Shown: positions 1-11,263, counted from the first letter of the stretch. The stretch is DNA of 64,000 bases from Calliphora vicina (GCF_958450345.1 NC_088780.1:114898226-114962225), one strand, 5' to 3'. The notes: generated by a model not told the origin, from the sequence alone. Numbers and translations are program-made.

Positions 1-1001
1 TCAAGTGTCATATTAATTACCAAATTCGTCAATACAATTAATTTTTTAATTAAAAAATCACCAACAATCGATTTTGTAAATATAAAAAATAAAATTGTTA
101 CTTAAAGTTGTTAACACTCAACAATATTTTTTAACTACAAGATTGTTCTATTGACCAATTAATTGGTTAACATTCAACTATTATATTTAAACATTAAGAT
201 AATCATATTAAACAATTTTGTTGTTAACAGTTAATTACATTTTGTCTAATGGATTTAAAAGAAATTGTTATTATTTTACTGACCTTTCGATACTAAGAAA
301 AACAATAAAGGGTTTATTTAAGTGGTTCTTTATTAATAATTACAAGTTTTAATCTTGAAAATTACATTGGAAAGGGAGTTTTTCTTGATATTTCATGCCA
401 ATGTTATTGACAGAGTTCTGTTACTTAAGTCGGACAATCGTGAATATAATCGAGCATGGATTATACATCAGGTATGATTTTGGATTCGGTTAGAGAGGAG
501 AATGCATTGGAGCAACGACACATGTGGTCGCTGTATAATTCTTAATAATGTTGGATTGAATCTAGTATTTTATACATATTTTTTCAAAGATCAATCGTAT
601 TTGCTATATTTCTTGCTCTTTCAGATTTGTACGTGAACCCTGTGGAAAGAATATCTCTTTAAATGATTTTTCGTCCAATGTTTTACAAGTTATGACAACT
701 TATTTCATAAACATACGTTGTATATTTTTCTTTAAGAATTCGCTAAAATTTCTATTAATAACAATTCATATTTTATATATAGATTTTTATTTTAAAATGT
801 ACAAATTAATTTGTCTTTTTGAAATTTTTTAATTTATTTAAATTAATTATTCAACAAATGAAATAATTGATATGAAAATAATAAAAATTGTTAATATAAC
901 AATTTATAAATAAATTAATAAAAAAAAAATTGTTACAAAAGTTAACCAAGAATTTACAAGTTTTTTTAAATATTTAAGAACTTTTGTAATTTTTTTCTGT
1001 G
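1..1001. mobile_element. TIR element with CACAGAAAAAA ends, cut by the left window edge
   Basis: The first 240 bases are the reverse complement of sequence at about 27400-27655, so this is a dispersed repeat. The right end at 990-1001 reads ATTTTTTTCTGTG followed by TA. The 27.6-kb copy ends in the same motif, which suggests termini of the form CACAGAAAAAAATTAC. I infer a roughly 1-kb non-autonomous DNA element whose left terminus lies just outside the window. No coding capacity is visible. Confidence 0.5.
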
Positions 1002-1078
1002 TATACAAATAAATGAATTCACAATGCAAATGAAATTTAATTGCATATTTAACTGCAATATAATTTGAAAATGCCTTC

Positions 1079-1230
1079 ATATTAGAGTTTCCAAAAAATC
1101 GAAGAAAAACTCGATTTCGGATTTAAAAAATTGAAAACCGATCGGTTTCGATTTTTTTCGGTTTTGTAATAATTTTTTAAATATTACATATTATAGAAAC
1201 AAAATCAGTTGATAATATAGGAAATAATAT
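1079..1230 (-). repeat. Fragment of the TTAGAGTT-ended repeat family
   Basis: It opens with ATTAGAGTTTCC and aligns with the reverse complement of about 7745-7888, including a shared GAAACAAAATCAGTTGAT segment. It is an incomplete copy of the element at 7022-7888. Confidence 0.5.
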
Positions 1231-1796
1231 CAAAATTTTAAATTCAAACATGGCGGGTGTTCAACAGGATAAACGAAAATTAGTACTATTTCTTTTAATG
1301 GACCTTTTGTAATATATTAGTTAGCTTATATATACATTAGAGTTGGCTAATATGCTTCTCAGTATTATACCAAAAAAGGAGAACTAAACAGAACTATGAA
1401 GTACTTTTTCCCTCTTCAAATGGTACTTTTTGAATTTTCTATAATATCAGGAAAAAATTACTTTGAAACTTGAAACCTCAAGTGTGGAAAATCGGTAATT
1501 TTTCTTCCAATGATACTTTTTCTACTTTTTTATTTTACTTATATGTAATAGTTGGCTGATATACTTCTGAGTAAAGAAAGAATCAAGAATAACGTACTTA
1601 ATTATATTGAGACAAAAACTTCGTTCTTCAATACCTTTAAAATGAAACTTATTATTAGAAAATATTGTTTATGAAACAAGTAAAATGTTACCCTGAATGT
1701 GTAGGATTTCACAAAGGGAGACTTAACATAGTATTCCATACTTTTATTGGATATTTGAAAATAACAAAGACTTTGTTATTAAAATTTAAATTTTTC
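1231..1796. other. No feature recognised
   Basis: AT-rich DNA with many short poly-T runs. One more TTAGAGT motif occurs near 1338. I see no ORF, RNA gene or bounded repeat here. Confidence 0.5.
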
Positions 1797-1975
1797 GGCC
1801 CAAAATTTCACTCCAAATAAATTCTATGTATACATACATAGAATTTATTGGAATTCATTTAACCTAATTTTATGATGATTGTTCCATAATTAGTTATAGC
1901 TCCCATATAAGGCCTGCTTCTGATAATCACTTTAACAAGCATAAATCTCTTAAAAATATTGGTATCTACAGTGTC
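1797..1975 (-). repeat. Partial DINE-1-like repeat (family A)
   Basis: It contains the family-A signature AGCTCCCATATAAGGCC, flanked by the TTTCACTCCAAATAA and TAATTTTATGATGAT segments seen in the fuller copies at 33745-33960 and, in the opposite orientation, 35612-36325. Both ends of the element are missing. Confidence 0.65.
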
Positions 1976-2392
1976 GTGCCCATAATCAAATTTATGTTTT
2001 TACAATGATACTCATGGAACGGGTTACAATTGTTCAAAGTATTAGATATTAAATAATAAATTTGCACCCATCTAATTGCAGATTTAACACATATAATTAT
2101 GGTAATCACAGAAGAATGAAGATATACAATAATAATCTACTTTATAATAAATATACCATATATGCATACTGTATTACTTAAGCTACGTTTCCGCATACTC
2201 CGTAGTCGGCACCGAAAAAAAGTTCGTTTTAGAAATCGGCAACGAAAATTGGGAACGAAACGGCACCGATCAGTAACGAAAAACCTGTCATTTGGGGGCG
2301 GAACGAAAACAACTTCAAGTAGGTTGTTTTCGGTGCTGTAGGAACGAAATTATTGTAATTATTTTTTTATTTCAAATTTAAAGAAAATCAAA

Positions 2393-2509
2393 ATGAATAA
2401 AAAAAATAAATTTTCTTTATTGGAAGAGGAACAAATAATAGATTTTGTCAAAAATAATGAAATCTTATATATAAATAGGCCACACGTTTTTTTTGTGGTA
2501 CACTTTTGA
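2393..2509 (+). pseudogene. Truncated MADF-domain ORF of the Harbinger element
   Basis: A 38-codon ORF starts MNKKNKFSLLEEEQIIDFVK and stops at a TGA. The pattern of an acidic run followed by a hydrophobic helix resembles the first helix of MADF (Myb/SANT-like) domains. These are encoded by the accessory DNA-binding protein gene of PIF/Harbinger transposons. The remainder of the domain is absent. The family match is by eye on a short stretch, so it leans on the surrounding Harbinger-type ends. Confidence 0.5.
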
Positions 2510-2647
2510 GTATGTTATTGTCCACCAATATTAATGAAACATATATGGTTTAAAAGGTTATTTTCTCTAGATATGCACAGTATAAAAAATTCTTTCCATA
2601 AAAGTTTTTTTAAATTTGCTTGAAAAACAACAACATGTTTATGTATA

Positions 2648-2894
2648 CATAGAGAAAACAGATTCGTGATAGCAACCGAATTTGTTGCTAATCGAATGAT
2701 TCTATCTTAGTGACCGAATTTTACAGTTGTGGCTACAATATTTTGTAAGGGGTAACTAAAGTTTGGTTGCCTCAACTGAAAGTCTTCTTTATCAACTGAC
2801 TTTCTGTTGTTAGAACTGAAAAATTCTATGTGTGCAACCGAATCATTCGATTGGCAACAAATTCGGTTGCTATCACGAATCTGTTTTCTCTGTG
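2648..2894. mobile_element. MITE nested in the Harbinger element
   Basis: Near-perfect inverted repeats of about 55 bp begin CAYAGAGAAAACAGATTCG and are flanked by TA on both sides. The loop contains no ORF of its own. The short minus-strand ORF across it only reflects the inverted repeats. Confidence 0.85.
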
Positions 2895-3167
2895 TATCTA
2901 AATACATATGTACAAAAACGTGTAAATACTCAAAAGTTACTGTATAATTTCGTTATTAGTGGTCGAACTTCGACCACCGGGCGATCCTAGTTCTACTTAA
3001 TGTGCGACATCCAAAATTAAAAAATAATTTCGTTTCTGTTTTATGCCGCAACGCACCCAACTGAAACGCAAACAATTCAGAAACGTGATGGTGACGAACA
3101 CCAACGTTTTTTAGTTTCAGTTTTCGTAATCGGCGCCAATTATGGTGTATGCGGAAACCCAGCTTTA

Positions 3168-4085
3168 AATCTCAAACTTATTTTGATGCAAAAAACCATT
3201 TATATGTACTTATGGGATGGACCCTATGTGTTGACTTCATTAGTTTTAATTGACTCGAATAGCGTTCATTGATATTGTTCGATGGAACTATTAATCCCTT
3301 GATACCCACCCAAAGGTTTTAAATTTATATAATTGTTCACTCAAAATGTGGCACTAGTAGATAGCCAATTAGGACATATTTTCGTCGCTTTGGTCGAAAA
3401 TGTATAGTCAAAAATTTCGTTCGGTTACTTTGGAACAAATATGGGAATCATTTAAAACATGAACTTTCTCCCATTAATCAAGTTTATTTTTGGTAAGCTT
3501 GATTAATGGACAGAAATATTGATAAATGAAATCTTAAACGGAATTAATTTAGATTGGCAACTTTCACAATTATTTTCTGATTTCATACAGGATCACTCTA
3601 ATGTGAAGGAGTTATCTTTTTTTTCGGTACCCAACCATTCAGTGCTGTTGGTATTATTGTTGCTGCTTTCTTACCTTTTTACTTAAATGAGGTATATAAA
3701 AAAGTATTAAACTTATGTGTTTATAGACTCATATGTTACAAACATTACATGCAGATATGCCCTCATAGGTAATACACTATACTATAGTTTACATATGTGT
3801 GTTTTTATTTGTTGGTTGTCTTATACCAACATGACCTTCCATTGTTATGTAATACTTGTGTACTCTGTGTACGTGTATGCAAATCTTATACAATAGTGTA
3901 TAAGGATATGTAGATGTGAGTACTTAACTTGTTTACTATTTTTGGTTAAAGTTTTCTTAACTGTTGTCATTGATGTTGTTATTGTTATTGTTCCTCTTAT
4001 CTAACAATGACTAATTATAAAATAGCTTAAGGCCTAAAGAAACATTACTGCTAACAAGCAACTATGCCAACAACACACAAAAAGT
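3168..4085. other. No feature recognised
   Basis: AT-rich single-copy-looking DNA with poly-T and TTG/ATTGTT runs near 3970-4010. I see no ORF longer than background and no terminal repeats. Confidence 0.45.
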
Positions 4086-4708
4086 ATTCTTATATACAGT
4101 ATCGATCAAAATATATTTGATAAAATTCACTTTATATCTTTAAAATTTCAATAATTTATTGTTCGTGATTAATTTTCTGAAGAGGGCCTTATATGGGAGC
4201 TGTGACTAATTATGGTGCGATCGCCATGAAATAAGGTCGTGTGATTTATGTCTATATGAAACTTATTTCTGTTGAATTTTATGTGTATACCAATATTTTT
4301 AAGAGATTTCTGTTCGTTAAAGTCATTTTCGAAAGCTGGCCTTATATGAGAGCTATCACTAAATATGGATCCATCGTCATATAATTAGATGACATGAATT
4401 TCGTATATACAATATTTATTTGGAGTGAAATTTGCGTAGATACCAATGTAAATTAAACATTCATGACCGATAAAGTCAAATTTCATGAGGACATTTGTAT
4501 GGGGGCTATGCGAAATAATGAACCGATTTCAGATAGTTTCTATAGGCCTTGTCCCTGGGCTGAAGAAATTTTATGTACCACATTTTGTCCAATTAATCGA
4601 CTCAGAAAGTGATTCTGAGTTGATCGGTATACTTTAAGGTGGGGGAAGACTAAAATTTTTGGACATTACAAACATCATTACAAACCTACTGACGTAGGGT
4701 ATAAAAAT
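4086..4708 (+). repeat. DINE-1-like repeat, family A
   Basis: This is a nearly complete family-A copy. It carries TTATATGGGAGCTGTGAC, then TAGTTTCTATAGGCCTTG, then TCGACTCAGAAAGTGATTC, and ends with CGTAGGGTATAAAA. Layout and subterminal sequences resemble Drosophila INE-1/DINE-1, a non-autonomous Helentron-type family. That family assignment is from memory of the Drosophila consensus. Confidence 0.7.
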
Positions 4709-4725
4709 TGTAAAACAACAAATAA

Positions 4726-4927
4726 CACAGGTCAATAGCAAAAAATTCTTGAATAACCACTATACAGATTTGATGCATCATGGCTACCTATGTACAAATA
4801 TTTTCTAAATTTTAAATTCTATAGAGGTAGAGGTTTTTTTAAAAAAAATTTTAAGTAAAATTGTGAATTTTTTTAGACATTTCTCCATATAATTAATGAT
4901 AACTAAAAATCGCCGATATTATTAAAA
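4726..4927 (+). repeat. 5' part of a CACAGG-ended MITE, split by a Helitron
   Basis: It starts CACAGGTCAATAGCAAAAAA and matches the left arm of the element at 61693-62581. The match breaks at 4927 where the Helitron begins and resumes at 5542 with TAAACTTATAAA. Only a short piece remains beyond that point. Confidence 0.7.
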
Positions 4928-5541
4928 TCTGTATATATAATATACAAAAAAATGTTTCTACCTATGTCCGTTATAGACTCTGAGACCATCCAACCGATTA
5001 GCTCCAAACTGGTATCATTGGAAAGGAAATTTTCTGAATATGGTTTTAGATACCTAAAATACTATATTAGGTCCATTCGGTCCATTCGTAAAGAAGATTT
5101 TCGAATTTTCTCATACAAACATTTTTCATCTATATATGTATATGTTCCGAATGAATTCAAAAACCGGATGAATTCATCGGTAGATGCAGAGCCACCTCAA
5201 CAGCATATTGAAAGACTAACTAGAAGCCAATCGCACCCGATTGGCTGTGGGAACGTGTAATTTTGGCATCAAAAAATTATGATGTTACCAAGCTCGATGA
5301 CCAAATACAATTGAAAGTGCCTGGCGAAACAATAAAATACAAATAGATTGACACAGTAATGAATGAAGAACAAGTCGTCAATTATCCTACTGAATTTTTG
5401 AATTCATTGGAACCAGCCGAATTGCCACATGTATTAACATTGAAGGTTGGATTACCGACACTGTATATTAAAATCGAGATCGAGATGCAATATAAAACAG
5501 ATGTTTTCTAAAGGCCAGCAACGCGGACCGGTTTCAGCTAG
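4928..5541 (+). mobile_element. Truncated Helitron with helicase remnant
   Basis: The left end TCTGTATATATAATATAC and right end CAGCTAG have the TC...CTAG form of Helitrons. The insertion lies between A4927 and T5542, the canonical A^T target. A short GC-rich hairpin-forming stretch (GCGGACCGGT) precedes the 3' end. The empty site is seen in the paralogous MITE at 61693-62581, where GATATTATTGAA is followed directly by TAAACTT. Confidence 0.85.
5266..5511 (+). pseudogene. Helitron RepHel helicase fragment (PIF1-like), broken
   Basis: The translated stretch contains ASKNYDVTKLDD, then SIDTVMNEEQVVNYPTEFLN (with a stop in place of the S), and PHVLTLKVGLP. These match the region near the C-terminus of PIF1-type helicases of Helitrons, where the pattern is DTV...NYPTEFLNSL..PHVL.LKVG. 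An in-frame TAG interrupts the segment and no Rep or Walker motifs remain. The fragment is non-functional on its own, and its presence supports the Helitron assignment. Alternative: a captured cellular PIF1 gene, less likely because the 3' CTAG end follows immediately. Confidence 0.8.
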
Positions 5542-5790
5542 TAAACTTATAAAAAAAATTAAATTACATAACCTTTAATCCATTTATGTATAGAGCAAAG
5601 GAGCAAATTTGTTTGTTTTAAAAAAATCATGAAAAGTCTATAGTGGCAGAAATTGTTCAGGTTTATTGCATAAATAGCAAAAAAACGAGATATCGATCAT
5701 AAAAATCGATTGATTATTTATTCAGTGTTAACTGAATTCTCTCACTTTCACATCAAATCATCTGGTGGTGCCGTATACAAAACAGATGTT

Positions 5791-6358
5791 TGTAACAACG
5801 CATGCTTGAAACAGGTTGTGAGTACAACAGATGTGTGTATATTTAATGCATGTATGATCATGATTATATGTAAAACACATGTGTGTAGATGGTTGTACAA
5901 TGTACATACAACAGAAAAGGCAGTTGGTTCGTAGCGGCCAGTAAGGTAAGAGCTACTAAAGGCAGTGGGTCTTTAGTATATTTTAAATTACTGGCTACTA
6001 AAAGTACTTGTGTAGAGGAATTGGGATTATTGCTCCACACAAGTACATTGTTGCGGATACTAACAACTTCTTGGTGACTTCATGAAATTGTGGTCAGTGC
6101 GCGTGGGTTCCTCGAGCTGCTCCCCAGTAGCGAGACTAGACGAGTGCTGTTAAGAGGAGGGTGGTCGTACATAGCGAGTGGGTACATTTGCACCGTAAGG
6201 CTATCCCGCTCTTCCAGGATCATTTGAGCCTACTGCACAATACGTGGCGTAGTATCGAACCTGTTATTATATAGTGTAAAGTAGTGTATTACGTAATAAA
6301 AGTTTGTAACGTGTTTTAATAACCACCCTGAGCTTACAGCGGAAAACGTATCGTTACA
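5791..6358 (+). repeat. Candidate solo LTR
   Basis: The stretch is clearly more GC-rich than its surroundings. It starts TGTAACAACG and ends CGTATCGTTACA, giving TGTAAC/GTTACA inverted ends. It contains a TATA-like TTATATAGTG and an AATAAA signal near 6296, in the order expected for U3-R-U5. No primer-binding site follows and I find no matching target-site duplication, so the boundaries are uncertain. It could instead be a non-coding exon. Confidence 0.35.
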
Positions 6359-7021
6359 AATTAATTTATTATAGAAAAAATCGCAAATAATATAATACTA
6401 TTGTATAATTTTAACAAATATTTAAAATTGTTCTTGATATTACTTTAACGTGAGTTTAAGACTGATGTTGAATTGAAATTTTGATTGACCAACTGTAATG
6501 GTTATTTTTTGATTTTCTTTTTATACATAACCCGTTATTGTTTTATTAATTTTCTTAGTTGTTAAGTATAAAAATGCTTATAATTTAGGGTTTTTTAGTT
6601 GAATCAGGGTTGGAACTTTTCGTATCATATTTTTCCCCAATAAAAATAGTATAGAAACAATTTTTGTCAAATGTCTTTTGACCGACATTGTATGAATATG
6701 TACAACACATTTAAATACATACATGTTTTCATTTCTATGTTTGGATGTGTTTGTGTCAAAAGACAATTCAACAAAATGTTTATCTGGTTGTAAACATATT
6801 ACAATTAAATATATTTGTAATTTTATATAAAAAAAAATTTAAAGCAAATGCCAAAATAGTTCAATAGAATACTATATTCCAAAATTTTCTTGTGCTATAA
6901 ATTTAACCGAGAAAGATAAAATATTTGATTAAAAGGTCGTTTACAACAAATCTGTGGCACATATCGGTATGTACATTTAGTATTACGAATGCCTAAAAGC
7001 AAATTATGCCCAATATTATAT
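6359..7021. other. No feature recognised
   Basis: AT-rich DNA with short ORFs no longer than chance expectation. I see no repeat ends. Confidence 0.45.
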
Positions 7022-7888
7022 ATTAGAGTTCCATGTTCGGTTGTAAACGAAATCGAAACCTAGTTTTTCAAGGCCTAAACCCGACAATTACTCTTCGGTT
7101 GTCGGTTTATATTTTTTGAACTATGTATTTTCAGTAAAAAATATTCAAAATTTTGAAATAAATAACAAATATTTTATCTTCTTTTTCTTTATATACATAT
7201 ATAATTCTTCTGTACGTGTGTTAGTAATTGAACTCCTCCTTAACGGGTGGGCCGATTTCGATGAAATTTTTTTGTGTCCCTAGATTGGTTTAGATTCACA
7301 ATTGACCTATATATGTAGGTACAATGGGCGTGGCACCTCTCATACGAAGTAAATATGTATTAATAGCTACCGAGCGAAGCCGGGATGGTCAGCTAGTTAC
7401 AGTATAAAGTTATTTCAATAAAAAACAAAATATATTTGTATGGAAAAAGCACACCAAAAAGTTATAATAGGATTTAAGATCCTGATGATTCTTTTAATTT
7501 TTTAAATTGCTTTACAGTCATTGCTTCAGATGAAGTAGGATGCTTCCTTTCGTATGCTGAAAACTTTCAGTAAAGAATGCTACAAATCCAATTATAAATA
7601 TTGGTCATATTACCTGACAACTTATGTTAATTGTACGACTCTTTATTTATTTAATTTTAATGGGAATATAAAGTAAATTGTCTAGTAATATAACACATAG
7701 TTCGAATAATCAAAAGTAGCAGTATTTGAAAATATTAATAGATATGAAGTATAAAATCAACTGATTTTGTTTCTTTAATATCATAATACTATTAAATTAT
7801 GCCAAAACCAATAAAAAAAAACTGAAACAGTTCGGGTTTAAATTTTTTAAGGGTTTTGAGATTCTTAGGTTTTTTGGAAACTCTATTA
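7022..7888. mobile_element. TTAGAGTT-ended element split by a Helitron
   Basis: It starts ATTAGAGTTCCATGTTCGG and ends TTTTTTGGAAACTCTATTA, so the ends are inverted. The right half is homologous to 1079-1230. A 211-bp Helitron-like insert interrupts it at 7186-7396. No coding sequence is recognisable. Confidence 0.5.
7186..7396 (+). mobile_element. Short non-autonomous Helitron
   Basis: It begins TCTTTATATACATATATAAT, contains ACTCCTCCTTAACGGGTGG, and ends with a hairpin-like CGAGCGAAGCCGGGATGGTC followed by AGCTAG and T. This organisation is typical of insect Helitrons. The base before TC is T rather than the usual A. Confidence 0.7.
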
Positions 7889-8129
7889 TACAATATATAT
7901 AAAAATCTGAATGTTACTACAAATTTATAATATATTTTAGCAAAGCATATTAAGTATGACCCGTTTCACACTACGCAATTAGTTGTCTCTTGCTCAATTT
8001 TTTTTAATTCTATTTCCTTACAATTGAATTCATAATGTTAGGAAAACAGCACAATTTCCAATTATTTTTTACACAAAAAGTATATTTATGTTAATACATT
8101 AAATAATTACCATCTTGTGATCCTATATA

Positions 8130-9757
8130 ATAAAGTCGTTGTCCTGTCCAAGTTAAAAAAATGCTTGTGTTTGAGTTGTGAATTTGTGAGAAGCGGTTTG
8201 AAAAGGGTAAAAATAGTTAAAAAGAAAAAGTAAACGTATTATTGAATAATAGTTTTAGTGATAACAGATCGAGCTCCTTTTCTTCCCTAAACTCTTATTG
8301 GCCAAGTTATTAGCGAATTTAGATATTTTGAGTTTTTATATAAAAAAATCGATTTTTCTTCTGAAATATGAGTGATCACATATCGAGCACTTTTTCTTGA
8401 TTAAACGCTTATTGGCCAAAATATTAGCGCATTTAGATATTTAGAGTTTTAATATAAAAAATCGAGTTTTGTTGTGAAATATGAGTGATACCATATCGAG
8501 CTCCTTTTCATCATTAAACGCTTATTGGCCAAGTTATTAGCGAATTTAGATATTTTGAGTTTTTATATAAAAAATCGATTTTTGATCAGAAATATGAGTG
8601 ATCACAGATCGAGCTCCTTTTCCTTATTAAACGCTTATTCGCCAAGTCATTTTTGGTCAGAAATATGAGTGATCAAAGATCGAGCTTCTTTTCTTGCTTA
8701 AACGCTTATTGGCCAAGTTATTAACGAATTTAGATATTTTGAGTTTTTATATAAAAAATCGAATTTTGGTCAGAAATATGAGTGATCACAGATCGAGCTC
8801 CTTTTCTTGATTAAACGATTATTGGCCAAGTTATTAACGAATTTAGATATTTTGAGTTTTTATATAAAAAATCGAATTTTGGCAGAAATATGAGTGATCG
8901 AGGTCCTTTTCTTGATTCAACGCTTATTGGCCAAGTTATTAGCGAATTTAGATATTTTGAGTTTTTATATAACAAAAATTTTTGTAAAGAAATATGGGTG
9001 ATCACAGATCGATCCTTTTCTTGATTCAACGCTTATTGGCCAAGTTATTAGCGAATTTAGATATTTTGAGTTTTTATACAAAAAATCGAATTTTGGTCAG
9101 AAATATGAGTTCTCACAGATCGAGCTCTTTTTCTTGATTAAACGCTTATTGGCCAAGTTATTAGCGAATTTAGATATTTTGAGTTTTTATATAAAAAATC
9201 GAATTTTGGTCAGAAACATGAGTGATCACAGATCGAGTTCTTTTTCTTGATTAAACGATTATTGGCCAAATTATTATCGATTTGAGCTATTGTGATTTTT
9301 ATATAAGTAATCGAATTTTGGTCTGAAATATGATTGATCACAGACCGTTGTATTTTGCAGATGTATTTAATAAGTGGGCGTATTAGTGGACGTGGGCAAT
9401 TTTTATTTTTGTAAAAACTATGTATTGCGAACATTAAAAAAAATTAGTTAAATCGGTCCAGGCGTCCTGCGGTTTTAGATATATCGAAAAAAAATTTGCG
9501 TGGTAAATTTTTCTTTCAGTAAAAACTTAAATTGGATTACTATGATCATTTAAACAAAAAATTAGCCAAATCGATGTAGCCGCTTTCCGATGTTAGATAA
9601 ATCGAAAAAAGTGGGCGTGGTAAATTTTTCATTCCGTAAAAACCTAAGTTGGGCTATGACCAACATTTTAAAAAAAAATTTGTGTAAATCGGTCCAGCCG
9701 TTCTCTACTGATGCAATTATCAAAGAACGACATTTGATATTTATTTATATATATAGA
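8130..9757 (-). mobile_element. Helitron (minus) carrying a minisatellite
   Basis: On the minus strand the 5' end reads TCTATATATATAAATAAA, matching the element at 14839-16101. The inner 3' region GTCGTTGTCCTGTCCAAG is shared with that copy, but the terminal CTAG is eroded here. The body is dominated by a tandem array. No Rep/helicase coding remains, so it is non-autonomous. Confidence 0.7.
8250..9350 (-). repeat. Minisatellite, about ten units of about 115 bp
   Basis: Units carry GATCGAGCTCCTTTTCTTG, then CGCTTATTGGCCAAGTTATT, then ATTTAGATATTTTGAGTTTT. Unit starts fall near 8266, 8385, 8503, 8606, 8676, 8791, 8895, 9007, 9118 and 9231. One unit (8606-8676) is shortened to about 70 bp. Short antisense ORFs through it are by-products of the repetition. 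Confidence 0.9.
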
Positions 9758-10111
9758 AGAAGATGGAATGAAATGACAATTAAATCGAATGATATTTAAA
9801 TCTTGATAGAAAATATGAGTAGATATTTATAACGTTCTATTTATCTTTACATTATGATCGTTAATTATAATAATAAAGTCCGTGATTTGTGGATTTGTAT
9901 TTTAAAATGTCGTTGCATAAACATATTTATTTTTTATTTTTTAATTAATTACAAAAAGTTACAGTAGTAACCTTAGAGTTAGAATTACTATAACATATAA
10001 AAATTGGATTAGTGATTAAAAAGTTATGCGGTATTGAAATTGTGCGATTTTCACAATACATTAATTGTGTAGATATATAAATTCTCTATATGGTTGTTAG
10101 TTTTTATACCC

Positions 10112-10280
10112 TCCACCACCATAAGTGGTGAATGAGGGTATATACAAATTTGTCATTCCGTGTGTAACATTGAGAAATATCCATCTGAGACCCAACAAAG
10201 TATATATATTATTGATCCTTATGAAATTCTAAGTCGATTGAGCTATTTCCGTCTGTCTGTCTGGCTGTCTGTATGTTTGT

Positions 10281-10319
<39 letters not shown>

Positions 10320-10345
10320 TATGTCTGACTGTGTAAAACACGCTC
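10112..10345 (-). repeat. DINE-1-like repeat, family B, fragment
   Basis: It starts TATACCCTCCACCACCATAA with the GGTGAATGAGGGTATA complement, a terminal hairpin. CAAAGTATATATATTATTGA and a GTCTGTCTG run follow, as in INE-1-like elements. The distal part is missing after the microsatellite. Confidence 0.65.
10251..10330. repeat. CTGG/CTGT microsatellite
   Basis: About ten uninterrupted CTGG units occupy 10281-10319 and are flanked by CTGT units. It lies inside the DINE-like fragment, where a GTCTGTCTG motif is normally present and has presumably expanded. Confidence 0.9.
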
Positions 10346-10779
10346 ACGTTAAAAATAGACAACGAAAATTTGTAAACTTGCAAGAAAAATGTTTATAGTT
10401 CTCCTAAGCACTTTTGTATTAAAAATCAGTAAAATCAGTTTTGTGGAACCAGAGTTATGAACCAAAATGTGAGACAACCTAAAAAAAAACTTGATAATTT
10501 TAAAATAGTTTTTATTATTTTGCAAATATATTGCAGATAATACCATCAAATTTTACACACGTTATTTTTATACAAATTTCTTCCCGAAAAATGGTTATAT
10601 GGTCTGTAAATGACTACAAAATTGAAAATAGTTGGACTTTCCGTTACAAAGAAAATTATTTTTAAGATTATACAGGTATACAAACAAACATATTTTAACC
10701 AATACTAATCTGCAAAAAACCAAGCTATTATCAGTTATGGCAGCTATAAACATTTATGTGTTGATAATAAATGTACATA

Positions 10780-11202
10780 CAGTCAAACCCCGGTATAACG
10801 AACGATTAGTTGTCAGGCCCATTCTTTAAATCGAAAAATTCGATATATCGAGATTTATTTTTTAATAAGTTTTAAGCGGTGTCACATTAGGTTGATTTGA
10901 GGCCTTACCAAGGTCTTCATTGAAGGGTATTTCGGTTCTAAAAATGATTTGTTCAACTGCAATTGTATGATGATTCGCTAAAAAGTCTTACACAGTATTT
11001 TTTCTAATACAAGTGATATCACTTGCTTGAAATTTTAAAGCAATTATTTCAACTAATCATTTTTTAGAGATCGATGATTATTTCAACCAATTTACAAAAT
11101 TGTTGAAACGTCCGTTATATAATGTAGTTAAGGTTAAAAATGTGATTGTACGTTATATCGGATTTTCGTTAAAGTGAGATTCGTTATATCTGGATGTGCG
11201 TG
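10780..11202. mobile_element. Pogo/Tigger-like MITE
   Basis: The left end is CAGTCAAACCCCGGTATAAC and the right end is TTCGTTATATCTGGATGTGC, which is complementary in its inner TTCGTTATA part. TA flanks both sides. The CAGT...CCCCGGTATAACG terminus resembles pogo/Tigger elements. There is no transposase. Confidence 0.55.
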
Positions 11203-11263
11203 TACATAGATATGCAGGCCTATGGATGTATGTCCATGGATATGTATATGTGATATGTATGTA

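Larger units (their letters stand above)
2181..3164 (+). mobile_element. PIF/Harbinger-type DNA transposon, internally deleted
   Basis: The ends are AGCTACGTTTCCGCATAC on the left and the complement of AGCTGGGTTTCCGCATAC on the right. The flanking bases are TTA at 2178-2180 and TTA at 3165-3167, the 3-bp target duplication typical of PIF/Harbinger elements. Internally it keeps the start of a MADF-like protein and has a nested MITE at 2648-2894. At 984 bp it is far shorter than an autonomous element and lacks a transposase. Confidence 0.8.

Noticed and set aside
4952..5260. 102-codon ORF at the Helitron 5' side
   Set aside because: It precedes the helicase fragment but has no recognisable Rep or helicase motif, and the region resembles the non-coding 5' part of non-autonomous Helitrons.
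5791..6358. Full LTR retrotransposon
   Set aside because: No primer-binding site, polypurine tract, gag-pol coding or second LTR is visible, so at most a solo LTR was reported.
8250..9350. CRISPR-like array
   Set aside because: Units are contiguous 110-120-bp tandem repeats without spacers, in a eukaryotic transposon.
8811..9434. Repeated minus-strand ORFs in the 8-9.4-kb array
   Set aside because: They recur because the 115-bp unit recurs. Period is not a stable multiple of three across units, and stops appear in several copies.
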